64,000 nucleotides of DNA from Paenibacillus sp. OV219 (GCF_900110075.1 NZ_FOCJ01000009.1:209763-273762); one strand, 5' to 3'. Shown: positions 27,775 through 36,483, counted from the first letter of the stretch. Notes: generated from the sequence alone by a model not told the origin. A program made the numbers and translations.

Positions 27775-28662
27775 ATGGTGGATATCCATCATTTGCGCGA
27801 AAATCGCCGTCACGGCAGCACCGGTTTGCCTGTCGGCATTTACCTTATGGACCAAGCGGCAGGTGAGCCGATTCTAGATAATCATTGGCATGAGGAAGAG
27901 GAATTACTCGCTATTGTGAGCGGGGAAGCGGTGTTCCAGATCGGCTTGGCTACCTATACGGCAAAGGCGGGGGATGTGCTGTTTATCCCAGGCGGCGAGC
28001 TGCATGGCGGCTATTCACTGGATGGCGCTGCGTGCTCTTATGCGGCGCTCGTCTTTCATCTGGATTGGCTGATGAGCCAAGGGGACAGCGCAACGACGCA
28101 ATACTTGGAGCCGATTCGGCGGGGGAGGCTTGTGCCTGAACCTCACGCGGATGCCGGGTCAAATGCGCTCGCTGAAAGCTTGTTCGATCCGTTAATGTCG
28201 CTCATTGCACTAGAGCATTCGGAGGATCCGGCGAAGCCAATGCGGCTGAAGGCAGGGTTGTACATGCTGCTTGCGGAATACGTGACGCGTGATGCGTTCG
28301 TACGTAGGGAGCCTCGGTCTTCACTTGATATGCATACACAGGAGCGGCTCAAAACAGTGCTGACCTACATTGATACTCATTATGCGAGAAAGCTTACCAT
28401 CAAGGAGCTGGCGGCAGAGGCTGGCATGAGCGAGGGGCATTTCACTCGAGTGTTTAAGTCGTTTATGCGCAAGACGCCGATTGATTTTATTAATTCGCTT
28501 CGCATTCGAATTGCTGCTGCGCTCCTTGCAGATCGGCGGATCTCAATTGGCGAAGCGGCGCTGGAGTCCGGTTTTGACAACTTCAGTTATTTCTGCAAAA
28601 TGTTCCGTTCTGTTTATCAGTGCACACCTTCGGAATATCGGGAGCGGGAGGAATTGGGATAA
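27775..28662 (+). CDS. AraC-family regulator divergent from the GH31 gene
   Basis: Regulator of 295 residues: cupin sensor (NHWHEEEELLAIVSGEAVFQ, FIPGGELHGGY) then AraC-type DNA-binding domain (LTIKELAAEAGMSEGHFTRV, and FSYFCKMFRSVYQCTPSEYR). ATG 27775 with GGAG 5 bases upstream was preferred over earlier in-frame ATGs that lie inside the divergent promoter region. It most likely controls the alpha-xylosidase gene in response to its sugar. A strong terminator follows. Confidence 0.92.
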   Translation: MVDIHHLRENRRHGSTGLPVGIYLMDQAAGEPILDNHWHEEEELLAIVSGEAVFQIGLATYTAKAGDVLFIPGGELHGGYSLDGAACSYAALVFHLDWLMSQGDSATTQYLEPIRRGRLVPEPHADAGSNALAESLFDPLMSLIALEHSEDPAKPMRLKAGLYMLLAEYVTRDAFVRREPRSSLDMHTQERLKTVLTYIDTHYARKLTIKELAAEAGMSEGHFTRVFKSFMRKTPIDFINSLRIRIAAALLADRRISIGEAALESGFDNFSYFCKMFRSVYQCTPSEYREREELG

Positions 28663-28750
28663 TTATGTATTATTATGGTAGACAGCTCCATTGTTGTCTG
28701 CTATTATGAGGTCAATATAAATAAGCAGATGATTAGCGACCGCTATGCGA

Positions 28751-28794
28751 AGAACGCAAGCACGGGCACATGCCCGGCTTGCGTTCTTTTTTTT
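28751..28794 (+). terminator. Strong terminator after the AraC gene
   Basis: A long stem (AGAACGCAAGC 28751-28761 with GCTTGCGTTCT 28777-28787, plus an inner CGGGCA/TGCCCG pair) is followed by an eight-T run. Confidence 0.92.
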
Positions 28795-28820
28795 GTTCTC
28801 GCTGAGAAGCTGCGGAAAGG

Positions 28821-29567
28821 ATGGGCTATGAACAGATGAACAGAAAGCGGAATTTGCTCGTCACGGTCACGGCTGCGCTGCTGTCAGCATTGCTCGTATA
28901 CGGCGTTTATGTGCTGCAATTGCGGCAGGTACAGTTTCAAGAAACGGTAAACATCATCGTACCTCAGCGCTTTGTTGCTTCCGGTGAGCGGCTAAGTGCA
29001 GAGATGCTTGGGAATAAGCAGATTTCAAGAGCATCTTACGAGCCGGAGATGTCTACGGATGCCAAGGAACTGATCGGATCGGAGGCAATCGTGCCACTTG
29101 GCGCGAATGAGCCAGTGCTGACGTGGAAGGTAGGCAAGTTCCGACTGCAGCCCGGGCGCAATCAGTCAACCTTCCAAATTCCGAGAGATTATGTCTTGTC
29201 CGTATCAAGCGGTATCCGGGCAGGAGATAAGGTCATTGTATATGGCTCGGGGGCCGAGTCGGAGTCAGTGCGTTTGTTTGAAGACCCCATAACCGTCGCT
29301 TCTGTGAAGACATCAGGCAATTTGGAAATTGATGATATGAATGATTCGAATTTGAAGGCAATGGCTAGCAGTGATCAGGAAGGGATGTATGCAGCAAGGC
29401 GGGATGCCAATGGCGTCATAGATGCAATTAATTTGAATTTGACGGAGGCGCAGTGGCTGAAGCTCGATGCATTGTGTAAAAGTGGCGCAAGCAAAGTCGT
29501 CATTGCGTACTCTTCGGAATCGCTCGACATTGCAGCTTCTAAGATAGGTGAGGAGGCGGTGCGATGA
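28821..29567 (+). CDS. SAF-domain (CpaB/RcpC-like) protein of a Tad-like locus
   Basis: Single-pass membrane protein, 248 residues. An N-terminal helix (LLVTVTAALLSALLVYGVYV) precedes a SAF-like domain (VPQRFVASGERLSAEML, LIGSEAIVPLGANEPVL) like those of CpaB/RcpC pilus-assembly proteins. ATG 28821 abuts GGAAAGG directly; an in-frame ATG at 28836 is a plausible alternative. It opens a tightly packed set of Tad-type genes and overlaps the next gene by four bases. CpaB acts at the envelope in Tad systems; in a Gram-positive without a secretin its role is uncertain. Confidence 0.75.
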   Translation: MGYEQMNRKRNLLVTVTAALLSALLVYGVYVLQLRQVQFQETVNIIVPQRFVASGERLSAEMLGNKQISRASYEPEMSTDAKELIGSEAIVPLGANEPVLTWKVGKFRLQPGRNQSTFQIPRDYVLSVSSGIRAGDKVIVYGSGAESESVRLFEDPITVASVKTSGNLEIDDMNDSNLKAMASSDQEGMYAARRDANGVIDAINLNLTEAQWLKLDALCKSGASKVVIAYSSESLDIAASKIGEEAVR

Positions 29568-30433
29568 TTGGCGTTCAAAGCCAAAGGGGAATGGCGCACA
29601 GGGCTCCGCTCCTTACGTTCTTCGGCACGACACCGAATATCGGGACGACGGTGACGGCGTTCGCGACCGCTTGTCGGTTAGCGCAGTACAGCGGCTTGTC
29701 GGTCGGGTATTTGGAGTTGAACCTCAAGAGCGCTAAGCTCCATCGTTTCATTGGCATCGATCAGCCTGCTGCTACGCTTGATGCGCTGCGGCCTGAACTG
29801 CGCACGGGCACCCTTACGACGGACAAGCTGCTGCGCTCGATGCATGTAAGCAAGGCGGTGCCTGGTCTGCATATGCTGCTTGGCAATCTGATGCGTGATC
29901 AGGCGGAGTTCTACGCGATTGAAGAAATTGAGCATTTGCTGAGTGCGGCTGAAGCGGCTTTTGACGTTGTTGTCGCTGATGCCGGCGCTTATTGGGATAA
30001 TGCAGCCATTCTTTGCGCGCTGCGCAGGGCGGATCGGCGGCTGATGACAACAACGAGCGCTTTATCCCATTTTCAAGAGGATGGCCAGCGCTGGGTGAAA
30101 CAACTTTCAGAACTTTACGGCATTGGGATTCATGACTACGAAGCGGTTATTATACATCAGCCATGGGGTAAGGGAGGATTTCAAGTGAAGGACATTTGCA
30201 AAGAAATGGGTGTTTCGCTGCTCGGGGAGATGGCTCTGCCACAGCCGATGCTTACTCAGCTTGATCGGGGGACGCTAGACGAATGGATGATGCAGAATGA
30301 GCAGGGTAAAGAATCGATGAAGGAACCTGCAAAGCAGCTTATCGCGGCTTACGGGCTGAAGCGTCCAGCGAAGCTTGTCGTGCAGCCATGGTATAAGAAG
30401 CTGTTGACGCATCGCGGCGGGGTGAGCTCTTGA
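29564..30433 (+). CDS. TadZ/CpaE-like ParA-fold protein with degenerate P-loop
   Basis: A 289-residue protein of the ParA/MinD superfamily as judged from fold order (LLTFFGTTPNIGTTVTA, then VGYLELNLKSAKLHRFIG, then FDVVVADAGAYWDN). The expected Walker A GK(S/T) is G27-T-T, so the invariant lysine is absent, as is the signature lysine at the loop start. ATP hydrolysis is therefore unlikely. TadZ/CpaE proteins position the pilus machinery at a cell pole and some have degenerate P-loops. It sits between the CpaB-like and CpaF genes, the usual place for CpaE. Confidence 0.75.
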   Translation: MIGVQSQRGMAHRAPLLTFFGTTPNIGTTVTAFATACRLAQYSGLSVGYLELNLKSAKLHRFIGIDQPAATLDALRPELRTGTLTTDKLLRSMHVSKAVPGLHMLLGNLMRDQAEFYAIEEIEHLLSAAEAAFDVVVADAGAYWDNAAILCALRRADRRLMTTTSALSHFQEDGQRWVKQLSELYGIGIHDYEAVIIHQPWGKGGFQVKDICKEMGVSLLGEMALPQPMLTQLDRGTLDEWMMQNEQGKESMKEPAKQLIAAYGLKRPAKLVVQPWYKKLLTHRGGVSS

Positions 30434-31854
30434 TGCAGAAGGAGGAGAAGTTCTCGCCGTCTGCTTTCTCTGCGAAGCTCTGGGCGATGGAGTCGGGAGT
30501 GGCTGTGGTGGTGGAGGGCAGCACCAATGCAAGCGCGCAACGGGACTTTGGTAGGCTCGCCGATGATATTCGCTCCTACCTTGCGCTGCCCCGTGGTGAT
30601 ACGGAAGAAGAGAAGCGCGAGTATAACGAGAGCTTGAACCGAGCGGTGCTCGGCTACACAGATGACCGTGAGCACATATTGGCCGTTATTGCGGATCGGC
30701 TGCTGCGTCAGAGAATCCATGAGCTGCCAGGGTACAGCCATCTTTATGGCACGCTGGCAGAAGCATTGTTCGCCGAAGTTATCGGCATGAACGTGTTGGA
30801 GCTCATCCTGGCTGAACGCAGTGGACTTGAGGAGATTCAAGTTGTCGGCACTCGTATCTTCGAGGTGCGCGACGGCAATAGTTCGCCATCAGCGTATTCG
30901 TTCGAGTCGCTGAGAGAAGTAGGGCGTATTCAGCAGAACCTCGTGCTCTACAACAATGACCGGATTAATCCGCGCAAACGATGGGCTGAAGTGATGCTGC
31001 GCGACGGAACGCGCGTTACGATGACTGGATTCGGGTTCACAGCACTGCCGACATTGACGCTTAGATTCTATACGGTACGCAAATTTCAGCTGGCTCAGCT
31101 TAGTACGCCGGAGTATGGCACGATCAGCGAGCGGCTGCGTATGATGCTGCTTGCGGTGTTAGATGCACGATTCAATGTCGTCATTATCGGACCGACTAAC
31201 TCAGGCAAGACGAATCTTATCAAAGCGCTAATCGGTGAACTGCCTGACGAGGAGCGGCTTGTCACGATTGAGAGCCGGCACGAGCTGATGCTTCAGCGAG
31301 ATTTCCCGTCCAAGAATGTTATCGAGTACGAGGTGGACGAGGAGGATGCGCAGCACCGTTCGACCCAAGCGTTCAAGCTGGCACTGCGGCAGTCTCCACA
31401 GCGAATTATTCATGCGGAGATTCGGGATGATGATGCGAACATCTATGTCCGTGCCTGCACGCGCGGACATGCCGGATCGATGACGACGCTGCATGCGAAT
31501 GCGCTTGAGGATGTATCGGAAGCGATTACGGATATGTGCATGCTTGATGGACGTGGCATGAGCCCGGAGCGGCTGGCGAAGCGAATCACAGAGTATGTCA
31601 CCCAGATTGGCATTGAGATGCAGTTCTCGGCGGGGAAACGCAGACTTGTGAGACTTGCGGAGATTAGTTGGAAGGATGGCGGGCCAGCCGTTCGGGACTG
31701 GGCTGTGTTTAATGAGCAGTCACTGGAATGGAGCTATCCGGCGGCGCCATCCGAGCAGGCCTGGGCGAAGCTAGTCCTGGGTGGCAGGACTTGCGCAGGC
31801 TTCACTCTGCAGCGTGCGTGGCCGGAGGAAGGGGCTGATCGAACCGGATGCTGA
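30433..31854 (+). CDS. TadA/CpaF-family secretion ATPase
   Basis: Hexameric ATPase that powers Tad/type II-like secretion, 473 residues. Walker A is GPTNSGKT. The catalytic region IESRHELMLQRDFPS, the Walker B area RIIHAEIRDDDANIYV and the closing motif GHAGSMTTLHANALED are typical of CpaF. ATG 30433 was preferred over TTG 30430. It overlaps the TadB-like gene by seven bases. All key residues appear intact, so this motor should be functional, in contrast to the neighbouring TadZ-like protein. Confidence 0.92.
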   Translation: MQKEEKFSPSAFSAKLWAMESGVAVVVEGSTNASAQRDFGRLADDIRSYLALPRGDTEEEKREYNESLNRAVLGYTDDREHILAVIADRLLRQRIHELPGYSHLYGTLAEALFAEVIGMNVLELILAERSGLEEIQVVGTRIFEVRDGNSSPSAYSFESLREVGRIQQNLVLYNNDRINPRKRWAEVMLRDGTRVTMTGFGFTALPTLTLRFYTVRKFQLAQLSTPEYGTISERLRMMLLAVLDARFNVVIIGPTNSGKTNLIKALIGELPDEERLVTIESRHELMLQRDFPSKNVIEYEVDEEDAQHRSTQAFKLALRQSPQRIIHAEIRDDDANIYVRACTRGHAGSMTTLHANALEDVSEAITDMCMLDGRGMSPERLAKRITEYVTQIGIEMQFSAGKRRLVRLAEISWKDGGPAVRDWAVFNEQSLEWSYPAAPSEQAWAKLVLGGRTCAGFTLQRAWPEEGADRTGC

Positions 31855-32783
31855 GGTTTGGACTGATTGCTTTTACGATTGCGTTGTTTGGCTGCATGTA
31901 CGTTGTGTTTCGCGGTTTGCTTGGTGTGTGGCTACATCATCAACAGGCTGCTGGTCGGTTGAATTACAAGCAGGATCAACGGCTGCAAGCTCGGATAGCC
32001 AGGTATTTGGAACAGTTTGAACGGCCGCACCGTCACTTGTCAGAGCTGCTTGAGTCGCTACATCTGGAATGGCGAATCAGTTCTGTTGCCGGACTGAGCT
32101 TGCTGCTGTTACTTGTCGGTGTTTCATTCGGAGCCTTATTCTTTCAAAGTCTCAAAGGCTCGTTGATGCTTGGAGGACTCCTCATATCGCTGCCGTATAT
32201 GACGCTTCGCTCCATGCTCACTCGCCGTCAGATGAAGACACGAGTAGATTTCTTGCCGGCTGTTGAGCTGTTCTATCAATGCTGTCTCGTTAGTGGCGGC
32301 AGGCAGATTCGTGCTGCTCTGCAGCGAACTGTCGAAGAGAAGCGGTTGCTCGGACCGATGCAAGCCGTGTTTGAGCAGCTGTACCGCAATGTGTCCGTTC
32401 GTGGCGATCACGAAGCTAGCCTGCGCATTTTTGCAGCTTCACTCGGTCATGTGTGGGCGGATTATTTTGTCAATATCGTCCGGGCAGGGCTTGCTGAGGG
32501 GCATCCAATCGCTGCTAACTTGAAGGATCTGATCATCGATATGCGTAAAGCCCGCATTGCCAATCAGCAGGAGCGCAACAAGCTGCTCGAGATTCGAATA
32601 GCAAACTTCTCGCCTGTTTTCTTCCTCATCTTGTTTCTTGGAATCAACTTTCATTACAACGCGGGCAATGCGTACCAATACTATATCGCCGATCAGGGCG
32701 GTCGCAATATGCTGCTGAACGCAGCCGTCATGATATTCTGCTCCTTTGTGATGGGATTGTGGCTGTCTCGCAAGAAGATGTGA
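31848..32783 (+). CDS. TadB-like membrane platform protein (T2SS F family)
   Basis: Membrane protein of 311 residues, related to GspF/TadB platform proteins that couple the ATPase to fibre assembly. An N-terminal helix is followed by a cytoplasmic part, a hydrophobic pair near residues 80-125 (GLSLLLLLVGVSFGALFF), a helical cytoplasmic domain containing FYQCCLVSGGRQIRAALQRT, and hydrophobic segments at the C-terminus (SPVFFLILFLGINF, LLNAAVMIFCSFVMGLWL). It is translationally coupled to the CpaF gene. Recognition rests on topology, position and the partial domain likeness. Confidence 0.78.
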   Translation: MLRFGLIAFTIALFGCMYVVFRGLLGVWLHHQQAAGRLNYKQDQRLQARIARYLEQFERPHRHLSELLESLHLEWRISSVAGLSLLLLLVGVSFGALFFQSLKGSLMLGGLLISLPYMTLRSMLTRRQMKTRVDFLPAVELFYQCCLVSGGRQIRAALQRTVEEKRLLGPMQAVFEQLYRNVSVRGDHEASLRIFAASLGHVWADYFVNIVRAGLAEGHPIAANLKDLIIDMRKARIANQQERNKLLEIRIANFSPVFFLILFLGINFHYNAGNAYQYYIADQGGRNMLLNAAVMIFCSFVMGLWLSRKKM

Positions 32784-32810
32784 GTAAGGCGGAGCGGTAG
32801 GAGAGGAGAC

Positions 32811-33710
32811 TTGAGGCTCATGAATATTTCCATCGGTGAAGCGGTTATGTGGGCGGCTCTTGCTGGTCAATACGTGCTTGGCTTCGTATTCGTGGCTTCG
32901 CTACTGAAGGTAATTACGGCGAGGCGACCACGGTTCGCGCATTTGGCATTCATGCAGTGGCGGACCAGAGCGGTGAGTGGCAAGTGGCTTGCCATCGCTA
33001 GAATTAACCGTGGAGAAGCTTCGTTCAAGGAGCGGGAGCGGCTGCTCGCGGGCTGCGGGTTCACCGGTGATGCAGCGCTGTACGTATTGGCACGCCGGTT
33101 GTTTTTTGCAGGGATACCGCTCTGGTGCATGCTTGCTTACGGGTTATCGCTAGTCGATATTGGAGGAATACCGCGAGCGGCCGCTCCGTTGCTGCTGTCT
33201 ATCATTGTGCTGCTTCTGCTCTGGGATCAGCCTTGGCTGGATGCTATTCGAAGGACGCGCGCCGAACGTATGACCAAAGAAATCTATATTGTCAGCAACC
33301 AGCTGCTCTATCTAGCAGGCTCCTCGCTTCATATCCATACGAAGCTCATGCGTTGTCTACCTTATACCCGCACGATGCGCAGTGAAATGCAGATGCTGCT
33401 CGGCGAGTGGTATCACGATGCGGAAGGTTCGCTTCGCAGGCTAAAGCTGCGGCTCGGTACCGAGGAAGGATTAAGCTTCGTGGAGACGATTGACTCGCTT
33501 CGGCTCCATGAAAGCGAGCAATACTACGAGCTCCTGCGCGAGCGAATTCAAGATTATAAGGAGAAGCTTGAACTGGCGAAGAACAGTCGGAAAGAATCAA
33601 CATCTTATCTTTTGTTCGTCCTGGCTGGCTTGCCGATTATGTATACGTTTCAGATTTTTATCTACCCATGGGTTAGAGAAGGTCAGAAGTTGTTTAGTAC
33701 TTTAAATTAA
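32811..33710 (+). CDS. TadC-like membrane platform protein
   Basis: Second membrane platform protein, 299 residues, with N-terminal hydrophobic segments (VMWAALAGQYVLGFVFVASL; AGIPLWCMLAYGLSL region), a central cytoplasmic helical domain (VSNQLLYLAGSSLHIHTKLM) and a C-terminal helix (TSYLLFVLAGLPIMYTFQIF). Position after TadB and this topology suggest TadC. The start may be TTG 32811 or ATG 32820; both follow GGAGAGGAG. Sequence likeness alone is weak. Confidence 0.7.
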   Translation: MRLMNISIGEAVMWAALAGQYVLGFVFVASLLKVITARRPRFAHLAFMQWRTRAVSGKWLAIARINRGEASFKERERLLAGCGFTGDAALYVLARRLFFAGIPLWCMLAYGLSLVDIGGIPRAAAPLLLSIIVLLLLWDQPWLDAIRRTRAERMTKEIYIVSNQLLYLAGSSLHIHTKLMRCLPYTRTMRSEMQMLLGEWYHDAEGSLRRLKLRLGTEEGLSFVETIDSLRLHESEQYYELLRERIQDYKEKLELAKNSRKESTSYLLFVLAGLPIMYTFQIFIYPWVREGQKLFSTLN

Positions 33711-33731
33711 TACTTGGAGGCGTTTGGGAAG

Positions 33732-33884
33732 ATGAGAAATATTTTGATTACCGTCATGATGCTTGTTGTCGTTGTATTGCTGTTCAATGCTGTAGTCGCC
33801 AAAGATTCGACTGGAACGAAGGATCAGATAGAAACGCAGGGCACGAATGCGAATACGAAGATCGGAACCATCGTGCTTCCGTAA
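33732..33884 (+). CDS. Small single-pass membrane protein 1 of the Tad-like locus (50 aa)
   Basis: ATG 33732 follows GGAGG with an 11-base gap and opens a 50-codon frame: a hydrophobic helix (NILITVMMLVVVVLLFNAVV) and a short polar tail rich in Thr, Asn and Lys. It has no prepilin peptidase motif (G before F/E-type helix). It lies between TadC and a related 48-codon gene, with which it shares the MR-x-L/I-L start and helix pattern. It could be a pilin-like subunit or an accessory peptide. The function is unknown. Confidence 0.65.
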   Translation: MRNILITVMMLVVVVLLFNAVVAKDSTGTKDQIETQGTNANTKIGTIVLP

Positions 33885-33902
33885 GGAATAGGAGGGCTCG
33901 AT

Positions 33903-34049
33903 ATGCGTTCGTTATTGATGACCATGCTGCTTATTGTCGTCGTACTTATTATTTATTCGAATGTGACCGGCGGTGAGAAGGGTACTAAGAAACAGCTCGT
34001 GCAAGCGGGGACGCATATGCAGGACCGTATACGGAGTATGAGCCCATGA
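33903..34049 (+). CDS. Small single-pass membrane protein 2 of the Tad-like locus (48 aa)
   Basis: ATG 33903 is preceded by AGGAGG and opens 48 codons: helix SLLMTMLLIVVVLIIYSNVT, then a basic tail ending in RIRSMSP. It resembles the upstream 50-residue protein in size and layout, so the two are probably paralogues. Its stop overlaps the ATG of the next gene (ATGA). The product is of unknown function and could be a minor pilin-like or assembly peptide. Confidence 0.65.
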   Translation: MRSLLMTMLLIVVVLIIYSNVTGGEKGTKKQLVQAGTHMQDRIRSMSP

Positions 34050-34471
34050 AGAGCTTGCTTGTGTTTATTTTGCTGGCTGCGATGATGTGCTGGTTTATGT
34101 TCTCTCCGATCTATAAGCATGTGTTGATCGTGAGACAGGCGGTACTGCAGCAGGAGGTGGACTATTTGCTGGAAGTTGGAGCGAATGGCGATCATGGCTA
34201 TATCGACGCGCAGATGCTGCAGGAAGCAAAGGTTCGTTTAGCCGCTTTTGGACTTAATCCGGGATCTATTACGTTTGAAGTCAGCTCGGAGAGGGGCGAG
34301 AATGCTACGAATGCTGCTGCGCCGCTTCCGAGAGGGACTTCGCTATCGCTGAAAGCTAGCTATCCGATTGAAGGTTTATTCGCCATAGATCAGCTGATTG
34401 GAATTGCACCACCTCCCGCTGAGATGAAGCTAAGTGCATCGGGCATGAAGATGAGTGAATATGTCCCTTAG
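34046..34471 (+). CDS. Membrane-anchored protein of the Tad-like locus, unknown function
   Basis: A 141-residue protein with one N-terminal helix (LLVFILLAAMMCWFMFSPIY) followed by an extracellular domain of about 115 residues, with charged and beta-strand-like parts (NPGSITFEVSSERG, SLSLKASYPIEGLF). The layout is that of TadE/TadF-like pseudopilins, but I do not recognise a family signature. It is translationally coupled to the preceding small peptide gene. No lipobox or prepilin motif is evident. Confidence 0.68.
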   Translation: MKSLLVFILLAAMMCWFMFSPIYKHVLIVRQAVLQQEVDYLLEVGANGDHGYIDAQMLQEAKVRLAAFGLNPGSITFEVSSERGENATNAAAPLPRGTSLSLKASYPIEGLFAIDQLIGIAPPPAEMKLSASGMKMSEYVP

Positions 34472-34492
34472 AGTGAGAAAGGGGCGCGAGCG

Positions 34493-34975
34493 ATGTATAA
34501 ACTTGTGTTTATGATGCTGATGATGGTCATTTGGATGCTGCTGCATGCTCTGCAAACGGATGAGGAGATGGCAATTAACGCTTTATTTCAAGGAAAGCAT
34601 GCCGTCAATCGAGCTGCCCATGCAGCTGCGCAGCAGGTGGAGAGGACCGCGCTAGCGAATGGCCGCTTGCACATTGATGAAATTGCCGCGAGAGCGGAGG
34701 CGGAACTCTATTTGCAGCACAACTTGCAGCTGGATACGAATGGTGTGCCGTTGCCGGGCACTTTTCTGAAGGAGCGCGTTGAGATGGTTGTCTTCGAAGT
34801 GATTAATGACGATGAGGAGTTTCCATACACGTATCGTAATGACAGCTTCGATTACGAAGTTACACTGCTGAAGCCTGGTGTAGTCCTGATTGCCCGAATT
34901 GTGTATCCGCGTGTGTTCAATGTGATTGATCCGATCGAATGGACCATTAAAGGAACGGCAGAGCTGACGTCTTAG
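34493..34975 (+). CDS. Membrane-anchored protein of the Tad-like locus, TadE/TadG-like layout
   Basis: A 160-residue protein with an N-terminal hydrophobic segment (MYKLVFMMLMMVIWMLLHAL) followed by a helical stretch (NALFQGKHAVNRAAHAAAQQ) as in TadE-type pseudopilins, then a strand-rich C-terminal domain (YEVTLLKPGVVLIARIVYPR). AAAGGGGCG precedes the ATG. It is the last gene of the locus. Its last 13 codons and the DNA just past its stop form one copy of a 53-bp repeat found again at 39288. The function is not established. Confidence 0.7.
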   Translation: MYKLVFMMLMMVIWMLLHALQTDEEMAINALFQGKHAVNRAAHAAAQQVERTALANGRLHIDEIAARAEAELYLQHNLQLDTNGVPLPGTFLKERVEMVVFEVINDDEEFPYTYRNDSFDYEVTLLKPGVVLIARIVYPRVFNVIDPIEWTIKGTAELTS

Positions 34976-34989
34976 TTGACTCGGCCGCT
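34937..34989 (+). repeat. 53-bp direct repeat, left copy
   Basis: This segment, covering the 3' end of the last Tad-like gene and 14 bases past it, recurs at 39288-39340 with 49 of 53 positions identical and no gaps. The two copies bracket the ABC transporter/AraC cassette. Confidence 0.85.
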
Positions 34990-35040
34990 TCGGTCTTGAA
35001 TTCGAGAGAATAGGTTCGACTGCAACCTCTTCTAAACCGA

Positions 35041-35071
35041 GAAAAGGCACTCCCGTCATAGGAAGTGCCCT
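35041..35071 (-). terminator. Terminator of the second sugar ABC operon
   Basis: A stem on the minus strand (35061-35069 with 35046-35054, one mismatch) is followed by TTTTC. It lies 22 bases after the stop of the gene at 35093. Confidence 0.75.
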
Positions 35072-35092
35072 TCAGCAGATATAGGAGTGGAA

Positions 35093-36409
35093 TTACTTCT
35101 TGCTCAATATCGCATCGATTTCTTCCGAGATCTTCTTGGCACCTTCTTCCGGCGTCACCTTCTTGTTCAAGATCTGATCGCCATACGTCGAATACACTTG
35201 ATCCTCTTCCGGTTGCGTTTCCGTAAACTGATAGAGTTTTCCTTTTTGCAGCATTTGCGAAATGATCTTGGCGTTGGACGGCATACCTTCGGCGTTCAGA
35301 ATTTCCTTCTTGTCGACGACGCTCGGTCTTGGCGGAATAATGCCGCGGCTCGCTGCATCATCCGCGTACGAATCCGGAGTCGTGAGCGCCTCGATGACGG
35401 CCCATGCCTCATCAGGATGCTTCGTATCCTTCGAGATCGAGAATCCCGAGTTATGAATGTACGTTGTCAGAGGATCGATATCTTTGCTAGCCACCGGCAT
35501 AGGCGCTACATTCCATTTGAACGACAGCTCTTTGTAGCCGCCGATCGCCCATGAGAAGTTCTGCTCCATGGCGATTTTTCCTGTTGCGAACGTCATGCCT
35601 GTCACGTCCTGACCTCCGCCGGCAGGTGAAGGAGCGACGCCGTACTTGTTCGCTAGCTCGCTCGTAAACGTAAGCGCTCCGACAACCTTCGGATCCGTGA
35701 ATATCGACTTCGAGTTGTCGTCATTCAAATACATGCCGCCGTTCGTGTATACCCACGCGCTGTACCACCAGCCGCCGATACCCGGATAGCTGGTTCCGAA
35801 TTGCGTCACGCGGTCGCCGTCTTTAATGGTTAGTTTCTTAGCGTCATCCAAGTAAGTATCCCAAGTCCAGTTCCCTTCCTCGTACGATTCCCAAGGCGTC
35901 TTCAAGCCGGCTGCTTTGAACAAATCTTCGTTATAGAAGAAGAGTGCCGTATTCAAGTCCTGCGGGACCCCGTACTGCTTGCCGTTATATTGATAGAATT
36001 GCAGGGAAGCGGGGTAGAAATCGTCCTTCTTGAACGTAGAGCTGGAATCGATGTAAGAGGTCATATCGAGCAGCTTACCTTGGCTGGCGAACTTCTTAAG
36101 CGGCTCGCTCATGAACAGAACGTCCGGCTGCGTGCCGCCGGCAAACATTGTCGTAACTTTATCCCAATATTCGCCGCCTGGAATCGCGGTTACCTGTACG
36201 TCGATATTGAGCGATTTGTCCAAGTACTTGTCAATCCGTGCTTTCAGTACCTTCGTCGCGTTCTCGTCGCCGGTGTACGTCATCTTGATCGTCACTTTGT
36301 CTTTGGAATTACCTGAATTGCCGTTGGAACAGGCCGCTAAGAAGACGAGCAGACCAACTGTAACGAACAGCAGCAAACGGTTCCAATTTGATTTTGACGG
36401 CGTTCTCAT
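35093..36409 (-). CDS. Sugar ABC transporter substrate-binding lipoprotein
   Basis: Family 1 solute-binding protein, 438 residues, with lipobox FLAAC and a Gly/Asn/Ser-rich spacer after it. The mature part shows KVTIKMTYTGDENATKVL and the receptor motif FFYNEDLFKAAGLKTPWESY; later, TGMTFATGKIAMEQNFSWAI is also typical. GGGAGG lies 9 bases before the ATG. On the minus strand it is encoded after its two permeases, an order reversed relative to the first ABC operon. The ligand is unknown, presumably an oligosaccharide. Confidence 0.93.
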   Translation of the reverse strand: MRTPSKSNWNRLLLFVTVGLLVFLAACSNGNSGNSKDKVTIKMTYTGDENATKVLKARIDKYLDKSLNIDVQVTAIPGGEYWDKVTTMFAGGTQPDVLFMSEPLKKFASQGKLLDMTSYIDSSSTFKKDDFYPASLQFYQYNGKQYGVPQDLNTALFFYNEDLFKAAGLKTPWESYEEGNWTWDTYLDDAKKLTIKDGDRVTQFGTSYPGIGGWWYSAWVYTNGGMYLNDDNSKSIFTDPKVVGALTFTSELANKYGVAPSPAGGGQDVTGMTFATGKIAMEQNFSWAIGGYKELSFKWNVAPMPVASKDIDPLTTYIHNSGFSISKDTKHPDEAWAVIEALTTPDSYADDAASRGIIPPRPSVVDKKEILNAEGMPSNAKIISQMLQKGKLYQFTETQPEEDQVYSTYGDQILNKKVTPEEGAKKISEEIDAILSKK

Positions 36410-36483
36410 TTTACACTGCCTCCCCTTGTTTTCTTATGCTTCGGTATACACGCGGTCCAATGCTTCGCGCATCCCCCCTCTCG

